NCBI GenBank assembly: GCA_003233545.1
Contig: QILZ01000160.1
Location: 1-31,087, forward strand
Origin: Spirochaetales bacterium
Lineage (GTDB): Bacteria; Spirochaetota; Spirochaetia; SZUA-6
Length of the DNA stretch: 31,087 bases
Direction of reading: 5' to 3'
Shown here: positions 23,430 through 30,963 of the stretch, one piece after another
Position numbering within the stretch: the first letter of the stretch is position 1
Layout of the letters: each line of letters begins with the position of its first letter
Translations under genes and position numbers: made by a program
Notes under the pieces: generated by a model
Seen by the model: only the letters and a program-made list of their open reading frames with translations
The model's database searches: none
Told to the model about the DNA's origin: nothing

Positions 23430-24644
23430 CTATAAATATCTGTCGACGATACCCTTTTTTTCGTAGAAACCGGGGTTAAAAGGAACAGGTTCACGTCCGA
23501 AACAGACACCCAGCTCTTCGTAGAACGAAACCATTTCGAGGTCGACATGCCGCTGTTCTATTGCCCGCTTTGTGGGGATATATCTTATTTCACCTGCATG
23601 CACGTTAAAAACGGTAACTCCGGAATAACTGTTGATAAGAAGCATTACCGCCCCGGCTCCCGCTTCCTTGCCGAAATTTACATCGAATGACGAAGATTTG
23701 CCGGATCTTACAAGATGACCCGGAACAACTTCTCTTACCTCGGGGCTTTCGTATAATCCGGATACATACATACCCTCTTCTTTCATAAATCTTTCTATAT
23801 CCGGATCCTTTTTAAGCCTCGTTTCGAGCTGTTTTCTTACATACTTGCCTGCCCCGGCAAGTTTTTTATGTCCGAAAGAATCGACACCTTCGGATTCATC
23901 CGTTATAAAATCTCCCTTTAAATTCCTTATTCCCTCTGCAACGACGATCGAGTATGTTCCCGCATTAACATCACTTTCCTTTATCCGTCTTATATACCGC
24001 TTCTTCATGTGTTTATAGACAATATCAAAATCGACAGGAATCTCAGGTATAAGAATTGCATCTGCATCGGCTCCTATACCGCCTCTAAAGGCTGTATGCC
24101 CTGCATAACGCCCGAAAACTTCCACTACCATGATTCTGTTGTGTGTCTGGCCTGTTGTCTTTAAATCCTCGACAAATCCGGCGATCCTGTTTATGGCGGA
24201 ATCCGCTCCGACCGAGTATGTCTGCAGATCCAGATCCATGGTTTTCGGTGCATGAACACACGGAATGCCGTTCTCCGAAAGGTCGACGACAACGCTTCCC
24301 GTATCATCGCCTCCGGAAATGACAAGACCGTCTATTTTAAACTTTTCAAGCCCCCTTTTGATTTTCTCATATTTATCCGGGTCTTTAATTTTTGATATTT
24401 TAACTCTGGAATGTCCCGCTTCCGATCCTGCAAGGCTCGAATTAACATGATCGACCCGCGATGTGTTTAATTCCACGAGTTTTTTCATTTCTACAAGGTT
24501 GTAAAGACCTGCATAGCCATTGGGAATAATGTATGCACCTATTCCCCTCGCCTCCGCCATTTGTGCGGCGCCCCGGACAACTGCATTTAAACCGCCGCAG
24601 TCTCCGCCGCTTGTAATAATGCCGATATTTCTAAAAGAAGTCAT
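23430..24644 (-). CDS. pfp: 6-phosphofructokinase, probably pyrophosphate-dependent
   Basis: This glycolytic enzyme phosphorylates fructose 6-phosphate. Its 404 residues fit the short PFK-A/PFP group. The first phosphate site reads GGDCGGLNA (13-21). The residues that separate PPi- from ATP-using enzymes are Asp after GGD (GGDDT, 111-115) and Lys in PKTMDLD (133-139): both point to PPi as phosphoryl donor. The catalytic Asp pair D137/D139 is kept, though the usual TIDND is TMDLD. RIMVVEVFGRYAGHTA and IPEIPVDFD are family landmarks. GGAGA lies before the ATG. proS follows after 12 bp. A PPi enzyme would be reversible and ATP-saving. Confidence 0.88.
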   Translation of the reverse strand: MTSFRNIGIITSGGDCGGLNAVVRGAAQMAEARGIGAYIIPNGYAGLYNLVEMKKLVELNTSRVDHVNSSLAGSEAGHSRVKISKIKDPDKYEKIKRGLEKFKIDGLVISGGDDTGSVVVDLSENGIPCVHAPKTMDLDLQTYSVGADSAINRIAGFVEDLKTTGQTHNRIMVVEVFGRYAGHTAFRGGIGADADAILIPEIPVDFDIVYKHMKKRYIRRIKESDVNAGTYSIVVAEGIRNLKGDFITDESEGVDSFGHKKLAGAGKYVRKQLETRLKKDPDIERFMKEEGMYVSGLYESPEVREVVPGHLVRSGKSSSFDVNFGKEAGAGAVMLLINSYSGVTVFNVHAGEIRYIPTKRAIEQRHVDLEMVSFYEELGVCFGREPVPFNPGFYEKKGIVDRYL

Positions 24645-24677
24645 TGTATATCTCTCCAGATTAAAGTGATCTGTGGC

Positions 24678-24707
24678 ATTCTAAATCGTATTTTATGTTG
24701 CTGTCAA
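24678..24707 (-). promoter_or_regulatory. Predicted sigma-70 promoter of the pfp-proS unit
   Basis: On the minus strand the perfect -35 TTGACA (24707-24702), 18 bp, TAGAAT (24683-24678). The leader would be about 27 nt and includes GGAGA. Confidence 0.7.
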
Positions 24708-24746
24708 TAGATTTGGCCTTTAAGCTTGTGCTGCCGAAAAACAGGA

Positions 24747-24776
24747 TTGATAAATTACCCCATATGTGTTTACTAT
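24747..24776 (+). promoter_or_regulatory. Predicted sigma-70 promoter of the hydroxyacid dehydrogenase gene
   Basis: TTGATA (24747-24752), 18 bp, TACTAT (24771-24776). A start near 24783 puts a short leader with GGAGG ahead of the ATG at 24796; the upstream ATG at 24766 lies within the promoter. Confidence 0.55.
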
Positions 24777-24795
24777 TAAATACCGGAGGTTGAAA

Positions 24796-25671
24796 ATGAG
24801 TGCGGATATAGGCTGGATAGGAACGGGAGTAATGGGGAAATCGATGTGCATGCATATTCTAAAGAAAGGGTACAGAGTCTTTGTTTACAACAGAACAGAG
24901 GAAAAAGCCGGCGAGCTGATTAAAAACGGTGCCGAATGGTGTAATTCGCCGGAAGCTGTAGCTGCAAAAAGCAGGTATATTTTTTCCATAGTCGGTTATC
25001 CTTATGATGTCCGGGAAGTCATGTTCGGGGACAGCGGTATTTTTAAAAGTATTCTTAAAGGGTCGGTTCTGATCGACATGACAACATCGGAACCTTCGCT
25101 TGCCGAAGAGATATACGGGAAAGCCGGGGCTCTCGGTGTATCTTCTCTCGATGCACCGGTATCCGGCGGTGATGTGGGAGCGCGCGAAGCTAAACTTGCC
25201 ATTATGGTGGGGGGCGACAGAAAGAGCTTTGACGAAGTTTTACCCCTGTTTAAGCTTATGGGAAAAAATATCAGCTATATGGGCGGAGCAGGTGCCGGAC
25301 AGCATACGAAGATGAGCAACCAGATACTGATATCAACATCCATGATAGGTGTTGTGGAATCATTGCTCTATGCACAGAAGGCCGGTCTGGATCAGAGAGA
25401 AATGCTCGATATAGTCGGAAAAGGGGCGGCGGCATCCTGGTCTTTTAATAATTACGGTCCGAGAATTATTAAGGGAGATTACGATCCCGGTTTTTTTATT
25501 AAACACTTTATCAAGGATATGGGGATTGCTCTCGATGAGGCAAAGAAGATGAACCTTTCTTTGCCAGGGCTTGCTCTTGCAAATCAGTTTTACATTGCGG
25601 CTGCTGCCATGGGGCTCGAAAATGCCGGCACGCAGGCCCTTTATAAAGTATTGGAAAGGCTCAATTCGTAG
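24796..25671 (+). CDS. 3-hydroxyisobutyrate-dehydrogenase-family NAD(P)-dependent oxidoreductase
   Basis: This 291-residue protein belongs to the beta-hydroxyacid dehydrogenase family. The Rossmann motif GWIGTGVMG (6-14) starts it, with YNRT nearby (a signature that often favours NADP+), SSLDAPVSGGDVGA (about 117-130) is the substrate-binding glycine stretch, and GAGQHTKMSNQ (about 165-175) carries the catalytic Lys. Substrates of the family include 3-hydroxyisobutyrate, tartronate semialdehyde and succinic semialdehyde; which applies here is unknown. Start chosen at the ATG 24796 because GGAGG lies 8 nt upstream and the Rossmann fold begins directly. Single gene with its own promoter; a palindromic repeat region begins at the stop codon. 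Confidence 0.93.
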   Translation: MSADIGWIGTGVMGKSMCMHILKKGYRVFVYNRTEEKAGELIKNGAEWCNSPEAVAAKSRYIFSIVGYPYDVREVMFGDSGIFKSILKGSVLIDMTTSEPSLAEEIYGKAGALGVSSLDAPVSGGDVGAREAKLAIMVGGDRKSFDEVLPLFKLMGKNISYMGGAGAGQHTKMSNQILISTSMIGVVESLLYAQKAGLDQREMLDIVGKGAAASWSFNNYGPRIIKGDYDPGFFIKHFIKDMGIALDEAKKMNLSLPGLALANQFYIAAAAMGLENAGTQALYKVLERLNS

Positions 25672-25755
25672 CTGTACCGGGCGACAGCGGTACAGCTAGC
25701 GAGTAAAGGCATGCATACCGGTACAGCCAGCCAAGCGAATGGAGGTATTGCGTTA
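25670..25755. repeat. REP-like palindromic and tandem repeat element
   Basis: AGCTGTACCG (25670-25679) and CGGTACAGCT (25688-25697) form a perfect 10-bp hairpin with an 8-nt loop, starting in the stop codon. A further CCGGTACAGC (25718-25727) can pair with the same left arm. The right part repeats imperfectly: CGGTACAGC, then AGCGAG and TAAAGG in the first unit, and CGGTACAGC, CAGCC, AGCGAAT and GGAGG in the second. The GC content stands above the flanks, as in dispersed REP/BIME elements. No T tract, so a simple terminator is unlikely. Confidence 0.6.
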
Positions 25756-25766
25756 TAAGGGGCTCT

Positions 25767-26468
25767 TTAGTTTGTTTTTAACGTCTCGATCATATATCTG
25801 ATGTTGGAGCCTTTTTTATCTATCTCTTCTTTTTGAATGATAAAAATAACGGATCTCTTGTCGGGACCGAGTATAATCTCTTTAATCCTGTATTTCCTGA
25901 CCTTTTTTCGTTTATAGTTGGGCAGACCCACCTGATAGTGTTTCAGCTCCCCTGATTTTTCGGTAATGTTAACATCGAGATAGAATGACGAACTGACATT
26001 TTTCCCTTTACCCGAGGATGCCTGAACAAGGCGGATCGAGTAGCCTTTATTCAGCCGGAAATCTCTGAATTCAAGTTTTTCCTTTGGTTTTTCACCATCT
26101 ACAAAGAGATATAACAGCCTTCCCGTGACAAGATGATCAATTTTATATTTCTCTTTAAGGTCGACGGATTTTTCAAGAAGGTTAAAAAGGGCTCCTTCTC
26201 CCGTACTTCCGGGTTCTGACGGAATATCCGCTTCCGTACGCTTAACCCCGGATTTTACAAAGGTGTTGGATGCGACATCGACTAAAAAGATATCGGAGTA
26301 TGCGTTTGAGTTTTCTTCGAGGATTCCGAATTGTCCGAACATGAAATACTTTGCATCATTAGAAAATCCGAGATTTACAAATGTTGCGGTATCACCGGCA
26401 AATATTCTGCCTGTTCCTGCGGATACCATAAGCAGGACGGCGAATAGAAATAATCTCCTTTTACCCAT
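25767..26468 (-). CDS. DUF2259 predicted secreted protein
   Basis: This 233-residue protein has a signal peptide (about 1-24, ending GRIFAG) and the pattern of the DUF2259/COG5497 secreted family known from treponemes: ATFVNLGFSNDAKYFMFGQFG, DIFLVDVASNTFV and, late, a basic stretch YKRKKVRKYRIKEIILGPD. The function is unknown; the early part resembles a beta-propeller-like or WD40-like repeat describing a state of the cell envelope, which is speculative. GGGGGA precedes the ATG. It is the last gene of the aroF-to-DUF2259 stretch. Confidence 0.8.
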   Translation of the reverse strand: MGKRRLFLFAVLLMVSAGTGRIFAGDTATFVNLGFSNDAKYFMFGQFGILEENSNAYSDIFLVDVASNTFVKSGVKRTEADIPSEPGSTGEGALFNLLEKSVDLKEKYKIDHLVTGRLLYLFVDGEKPKEKLEFRDFRLNKGYSIRLVQASSGKGKNVSSSFYLDVNITEKSGELKHYQVGLPNYKRKKVRKYRIKEIILGPDKRSVIFIIQKEEIDKKGSNIRYMIETLKTN

Positions 26469-26497
26469 ACTTCCCCCTATAATGAATATCGAACTTT

Positions 26498-26534
26498 AAC
26501 CGGAATTATTTAGTTTCTCTTAACTAGTCCGGTT
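26498..26534. repeat. Inverted repeat in the gap before the DUF2259 gene
   Basis: AACCGGA (26498-26504) and TCCGGTT (26528-26534) are a perfect 7-bp pair with a 23-nt loop that begins at the stop codon of the transglutaminase-like gene. No T tract; it may stabilise the mRNA between two cistrons. Confidence 0.3.
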
Positions 26535-27763
26535 TACTCTCCTAATTTAACCGGAATCCAGCCTGCAGGATCTGCCATCGATTTCGGAACCCGGCCCATG
26601 GCCACTCTGTCGGTTACCTCCGTGTAGAGGTAATTTCTGCCGTTAAAATTGATTTTTGCTCCTTTGCCCCGTATCCCGATTCCTACTGCAGAGTGGTTGT
26701 ATTTTGAAGAAATCAGAAGTATGGAATCCACATCGATGTGGTGAAGCAGTATAAGGAAGAGTAATCCTCTCGAATCGCAGTCCCCGGTAAACTGTGATAC
26801 TGCAGAAAGGGGAGAAAGCAGATCGGAGATAGTGCCTGTCCGCATATACTTGAATCTCTGAACAAAGTTAAGCATATCCGTAATTGCTTTATTCCTGTTC
26901 TTTTCACCTTTAAAGAGGATCGAGTATAGTTTATCGAGCCTGTGATAGTTATCCCGGTAGATCATCCTGTAGAATCTCTTCCATGCCTTAACCGCATATT
27001 CGGATTCCGGTTTGTATCCGGAAAGCAGCCGTGCTTCCCTTTCCACAAGCACACCGGTTGCTTCTATCTCCTTCTGATCGAAGGGAAGAACGTACCTGTT
27101 GCCGCCTAACTGCACCGGGACAAGACGGTTTGTTTTCCCGATTTTCAGCCTGTCAGGTTTCTGCTTTCCGCCTGCTGTGACATTGGAAATGTAGTCTGCA
27201 GGATAGTAAAACTGGCTTACGGGACCCGGTAAAAGTCTTGCATTTTTATCGGGGGAAAAGGAATCCAGAGCGGACAGTACGGCATCATGATTATTATCAT
27301 AGTTTTCTAACCGGGAAAAGGTTAAAAGAGCGTAGTCGAAGCCGCCTTTACTGCCATTGATAAAGATAAAATATCCTCTTCTGTTCCTCCCGCCGCTTTT
27401 AAATTTCAGATCTGCAAAATAACTGTCTTTGCCTGAAAAAAGAAACGGTGCTCCGTCACCTGATGCGTTAAGCTGTTTTTTGACAAAATTAAAAATATCT
27501 TCAGCTTTCTTAAATGTATCCGGAGGAAATACTGTAATATTTAAGAAAGCGGTATTCCGGCTGTCGGAGTACGAGAGGTTCCGGTTATCCGAATCCTTAT
27601 TGTACGACTCTACGGGCTTCCACCCTTCCGGAAGGTCGATGTAGTAGCCCGGACCCTGTATATACAATTCTTCGGAAAATAATCCCGGCAGGTTAAACAG
27701 GAACAGAAGGAGCAATATAAAGAGCAGCTTTATACCTGCTAAAACGTTTTCGCGGCCAATCAA
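26534..27763 (-). CDS. Secreted protein with transglutaminase-like (Cys-His-Glu/Asp) C-terminal domain
   Basis: This 409-residue protein has a signal peptide (about 1-30, ending GLFSEE). Residues about 35-175 resemble a lipoprotein-type substrate-binding or PsbP-like beta domain (YYIDLPEGWKP and FDYALLTF). The C-terminal third fits a transglutaminase-like fold: TGDCDSRGLLFLILLH (about 328, the catalytic Cys), KYNHSAVGIGI (about 355, His) and YLYTEVTD (about 379, the third residue), preceded by a helical QRFKYM region. Such domains act as proteases, transpeptidases or crosslinkers, or as inactive scaffolds. It uses a TTG start; GAGG is 12 nt away. It follows aroF by 35 bp and precedes DUF2259. 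Confidence 0.65.
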   Translation of the reverse strand: MIGRENVLAGIKLLFILLLLFLFNLPGLFSEELYIQGPGYYIDLPEGWKPVESYNKDSDNRNLSYSDSRNTAFLNITVFPPDTFKKAEDIFNFVKKQLNASGDGAPFLFSGKDSYFADLKFKSGGRNRRGYFIFINGSKGGFDYALLTFSRLENYDNNHDAVLSALDSFSPDKNARLLPGPVSQFYYPADYISNVTAGGKQKPDRLKIGKTNRLVPVQLGGNRYVLPFDQKEIEATGVLVEREARLLSGYKPESEYAVKAWKRFYRMIYRDNYHRLDKLYSILFKGEKNRNKAITDMLNFVQRFKYMRTGTISDLLSPLSAVSQFTGDCDSRGLLFLILLHHIDVDSILLISSKYNHSAVGIGIRGKGAKINFNGRNYLYTEVTDRVAMGRVPKSMADPAGWIPVKLGE

Positions 27764-27798
27764 AATAATTCGAACCTCAGTCTATTAAGAGTTTCGAA

Positions 27799-28815
27799 CT
27801 ATTGGATATCGATCTCAAGGACTTTCGAAATTTTTTCGAGCTTTTCAAAGAGATTTTTAAATCTGTCAGGATTAAGCGACTGTTTGCCGTCCGATTTTGC
27901 AAGAAGAGGATCGGGATGTACTTCGATAATAAGTCCGTCCGCTCCGGCTGCCATCGATGCTAAGGATGCGGAATTAATATAGTGCCAGTCTCCCATGGAA
28001 TGACTTGGATCTATGATAACGGGAAGATGGCTGAAACGTTTAATAACAGGTACGGCAGCGATATCGAGAGTATTACGCGTCGCCGTTTCGAAGGTCCTTA
28101 TCCCGCGTTCGCAGAGAATTACCTCTGAGTTGCCCTCCTTCATAATATATTCCGCAGATAAAAGAAGTTCCTCTATCTTTGCCATCATGCTTCTCTTTAG
28201 TAGTATGGGCTTTTTAATCCTTCCCAATGCCTTAAGTAGTGCGAAGTTCTGCATATTCCGTGCACCTACCTGGAAGATATCGGTGTATCTGCCTACGAGT
28301 TCCACATCGTGAGCGGACAGAACTTCCGTAACAACTGCAAGCCCATGTCTGTCTGCGGAATCCCGCAGTATTTTAAGCCCGTCTTCCCCGAGGCCCTGAA
28401 ATGAATACGGAGAGGAACGCGGCTTAAAGGCACCTCCCCTGATAAACTTTAAATTAAGAGATTCGAGGAAAGAGGCGATAGTTTCCACCTGTTCTCTGTT
28501 TTCTACGGAGCAGGGACCTGCCATTACTGTAAATGTTCCCTTTCCGATTAGTTTTTCGTTTATCTTGATTACCGTATCATCGGGATGAAAATCCCGGGAT
28601 GCAAGTTTATAGGGTTTTAAAACGTGAAGAATCTGTTCTACGCCGGGAAGCTGGTTAAACTCCTCCTCCGGAATAGCCCTGTCGTCGCCTGTAATTCCCA
28701 CTATTGTCCTTAATGCCCCCCTGCTTATATGAGGATGAAATCCTATGGCTTCTATCTTTTTAACCGCATTATCTATATCTTTCTCTTTTGCATCGCTGCT
28801 GAAGATTAAAATCAT
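27799..28815 (-). CDS. aroF: 3-deoxy-7-phosphoheptulonate synthase, type I-beta, with N-terminal regulatory domain
   Basis: This enzyme joins phosphoenolpyruvate and erythrose 4-phosphate, the first step of the shikimate pathway. At 338 residues it has the Thermotoga-like layout: an N-terminal ferredoxin-like/ACT-like domain (1-70), used for feedback inhibition by aromatic amino acids in relatives, and a barrel from about 90. Motifs: TVMAGPCSVENREQ (PEP site), KFIRGGAFKPRSSPYSFQG, VGARNMQNF, LLKRSM, CERGIRTFE and VIIDPSHSMGDWHY (metal His), with ILIE-like LIIEVHPDP. No Shine-Dalgarno is seen; the promoter's -10 ends 6 nt before the ATG, so a leaderless mRNA is likely. Confidence 0.96.
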   Translation of the reverse strand: MILIFSSDAKEKDIDNAVKKIEAIGFHPHISRGALRTIVGITGDDRAIPEEEFNQLPGVEQILHVLKPYKLASRDFHPDDTVIKINEKLIGKGTFTVMAGPCSVENREQVETIASFLESLNLKFIRGGAFKPRSSPYSFQGLGEDGLKILRDSADRHGLAVVTEVLSAHDVELVGRYTDIFQVGARNMQNFALLKALGRIKKPILLKRSMMAKIEELLLSAEYIMKEGNSEVILCERGIRTFETATRNTLDIAAVPVIKRFSHLPVIIDPSHSMGDWHYINSASLASMAAGADGLIIEVHPDPLLAKSDGKQSLNPDRFKNLFEKLEKISKVLEIDIQ

Positions 28816-28821
28816 GAGGTC

Positions 28822-28851
28822 AATCTAATCAGAAGAGAATGGATTTGTCAA
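28822..28851 (-). promoter_or_regulatory. Strong sigma-70 promoter of aroF, leaderless type
   Basis: On the minus strand TTGACA (28851-28846), 18 bp, TAGATT (28827-28822). Only six bases (GACCTC) separate the -10 from the ATG at 28815, so the A of the ATG is the expected first transcribed base. There is no Shine-Dalgarno. Confidence 0.7.
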
Positions 28852-28880
28852 TTACTGTAGTTTTTTAAGATTTAAAGGGG

Positions 28881-28896
28881 CGGACAGGCATGTCCG
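28881..28896 (-). terminator. Hairpin after nadE
   Basis: CGGACA and TGTCCG form a 6-bp stem with a 4-nt loop, 22 bp past the nadE stop codon. The minus-strand T tract is weak (CCCCTTTAAATCTT). It separates nadE from the aroF promoter. Confidence 0.45.
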
Positions 28897-28917
28897 GTTA
28901 TATAGTCTGTGCAGATA

Positions 28918-30567
28918 TTATTTAATAGGTATTCTGCCGTATGCTGCTATGGGTATTCTTCTTCCCGTACCGAATGCCCGGGGGGAGACCTTTAAAACAA
29001 CCGGCGCCTGCCTTCTTTTGTATTCCGCCCTCTTTATCATTGTTATAACTCTTTCGACAAGACCGGATTTAAAACCTCTTTCCGATATTTTTTCCGTATC
29101 GAGGTTTTCGACAATGTAGAGGTGAATGATTTTATCCAGTATATCGTACGGAGGAAGAGTATCCTGGTCCGTCTGGTCCGGCCGTAATTCCGCGGAAGGC
29201 GGTTTGTTCAGTATTGCCCGGGGTATTATTTCTCCTGAATGGTTAATATAATCCGCAAGTTTATAAACTTCCGTCTTTAAAAGATCCCCTATTACTGCAA
29301 GGCTTCCTGCCATATCTCCGTACAGGGTACAGTAGCCGGTTGCAAGTTCCGATTTGTTCCCGGTTGCAAGGAGGAGCGACCTGTACTTATTGGAATATGC
29401 CATAAGAAGCGTACCGCGTATTCTTGCCTGAAGGTTCTCCTCCGTAATATCAGGGTCCCTGCCCCTGAACAGCGGTTTAAGACTATCGAGGTACGAGGTA
29501 AATATACTTTCTATCGGAAGATGCATAAGTTCTATTCCGAGATTATCCGCAAGTTTTTGGGCATCCTTAAGGCTGCCTTCGGAAGAGTAACGTGAGGGCA
29601 GGGCAAAGACTTTTACATTATCCGCACCCAGAGCCTTAACGGCAAGCACGGCCACTAAAGCGGAATCGATCCCCCCGGAGAGGCCGAGATGAACCCTGCA
29701 GAAACCGCATTTCTCGAGGTAATCCCGTATGCCCAGTATAAGCGCCCTTTCCAGTTCATCGTACTTTTCTCCGTTTAATCTAACCTCTGTTTTACTTTCC
29801 GTATCGACTATTACCAGTTCTTCATCGAATGCCTTACCGAGAAAGGTAAGCCTGCCGCTGCCGGATATAATCATTGACTGGCCGTCGAAGATCAGACTGT
29901 CGTTGCCTCCGACCATATTAACATATACAACACCGACTCCGGAGGATCTTCCTATGTGCGATAATAACCTGCAGCGAATTCGGGGCTTTCCTGCGTAGTA
30001 GGGGGAGGCGGATGGTACTAAAATCAGGGAAGCTCCCATATCCAGGAGGTCCTTAACGGGATCTACCGGGTACCTGACTCCCGCGGAAGGTTCTGTTTCC
30101 CACCATATGTCTTCGCAAATTGCTATTCCTATTTTCCTGCCCTTCCATCTGAATATTTTTCTCTCAGCAGCAGGTTCAAAGTATCGTGCTTCGTCGAAAA
30201 CATCATAAGTCGGGAGCAGGGTTTTTGCCTGGGTAAACAGTATCTGCCCTCCTTCTATTACGGACACGGTATTCATAAGTCTTTTGCCTGCAGCGGATTT
30301 GTTTTTATCCACATATCCGATTACTATACCCAGGCCGCGGGGTGTACCGTGCTGGATCTCGCGAAGAGCTTTGAGGTTTTTTTCTAAGAATGCCTCCTGG
30401 TCTAAGAGATCCATCGGGGGGTATCCGCATATGCTTAATTCGGGAAAAACGATTAGTTCCGGTTTTTTAAGGTCAGCCGCCGCTTTTTCCGTAAAGTGTA
30501 TTATCCTGTTTACATTGCCCTGAAAATCACCGATAACCGGATTAATCTGTCCCAATGCTATCTTCAA
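28918..30567 (-). CDS. nadE: Glutamine-dependent NAD+ synthetase
   Basis: This enzyme converts nicotinate adenine dinucleotide to NAD+ with ammonia taken from glutamine; it ties in with LigA's need for NAD+. The 549 residues hold an N-terminal nitrilase-like glutaminase (E43 in FPEL, K115 in AKTLLP, C151 in AICEDIWWE) and a C-terminal synthetase with the P-loop SGGIDS (about 290) and TGNKSELATGY. I chose a TTG start at 30567 because TAGGAG lies 7 nt before it and KIALGQINP is the family's usual start. A longer frame up to 30810 runs through the promoter region and has no family similarity. Confidence 0.95.
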   Translation of the reverse strand: MKIALGQINPVIGDFQGNVNRIIHFTEKAAADLKKPELIVFPELSICGYPPMDLLDQEAFLEKNLKALREIQHGTPRGLGIVIGYVDKNKSAAGKRLMNTVSVIEGGQILFTQAKTLLPTYDVFDEARYFEPAAERKIFRWKGRKIGIAICEDIWWETEPSAGVRYPVDPVKDLLDMGASLILVPSASPYYAGKPRIRCRLLSHIGRSSGVGVVYVNMVGGNDSLIFDGQSMIISGSGRLTFLGKAFDEELVIVDTESKTEVRLNGEKYDELERALILGIRDYLEKCGFCRVHLGLSGGIDSALVAVLAVKALGADNVKVFALPSRYSSEGSLKDAQKLADNLGIELMHLPIESIFTSYLDSLKPLFRGRDPDITEENLQARIRGTLLMAYSNKYRSLLLATGNKSELATGYCTLYGDMAGSLAVIGDLLKTEVYKLADYINHSGEIIPRAILNKPPSAELRPDQTDQDTLPPYDILDKIIHLYIVENLDTEKISERGFKSGLVERVITMIKRAEYKRRQAPVVLKVSPRAFGTGRRIPIAAYGRIPIK

Positions 30568-30587
30568 TTGTTTTCTCCTATATTTTG

Positions 30588-30617
30588 ATAATAGTACGGA
30601 GAACAATCCGGTATCAA
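30588..30617 (-). promoter_or_regulatory. Predicted sigma-70 promoter of nadE
   Basis: On the minus strand TTGATA (30617-30612), 18 bp, TATTAT (30593-30588). The leader would be about 14 nt and hold TAGGAG, the binding site that sets the TTG start. Confidence 0.6.
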
Positions 30618-30655
30618 GCATGATTATATTATTTTTTGGTTTGGCTGGCAGGTTA

Positions 30656-30683
30656 TTGTCATTTGGGTATATTAACGTATAAT
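30656..30683 (+). promoter_or_regulatory. Sigma-70 promoter of the DUF59 gene, leaderless type
   Basis: TTGTCA (30656-30661), 16 bp, perfect TATAAT (30678-30683). Seven bases separate it from the GTG at 30691, so transcription should start at or beside that codon. Confidence 0.65.
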
Positions 30684-30690
30684 TATATTT

Positions 30691-30963
30691 GTGGATAAAG
30701 AAATGATCGAAAAGCTGGATAGGATTCTCGATGCTGTAAAAGATCCGGAGAGTGAACTGCCGATTTCCCGGCTTGGCCTTGTAAAAAGATTCCGGTACAG
30801 TAAAAAACACGGAATACTATACGTTTTTACCGATTTTTTAAGTCACAGGCCTTCATGCAAGACATGTTCGGGAATATCGATGCTTATAGAATCCTCCATT
30901 ACCGGTAATCTTAAAAATGCTCTGGAAAAAGAATTTCCTGAGCTTTCCATACGGATTGTATAA
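30691..30963 (+). CDS. MIP18/DUF59-family iron-sulfur assembly-like protein
   Basis: This 90-residue protein resembles the MIP18/SufT/PaaD (DUF59) domain: an N-terminal helix with ILDAVKDPESELPISRLGLVKRF (split as ILDAVKDPES and ELPISRLGLVKRF), the hallmark helix-strand region that usually reads DPE-IPVSIVDLGLV. PSCKTCS (about 55-61) supplies two Cys, near the position of the conserved Cys in iron-sulfur carriers. It may help assemble or transfer iron-sulfur clusters, inferred from family only. The start is GTG at 30691 or ATG at 30703; neither has a good Shine-Dalgarno. It is divergent from nadE and alone on its strand to the window edge. Confidence 0.75.
   Translation: MDKEMIEKLDRILDAVKDPESELPISRLGLVKRFRYSKKHGILYVFTDFLSHRPSCKTCSGISMLIESSITGNLKNALEKEFPELSIRIV

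Noticed and set aside
30568..30810. N-terminal extension of nadE
   Set aside because: It reads through the nadE promoter and ribosome binding site and overlaps the divergent gene; no similarity to the family.
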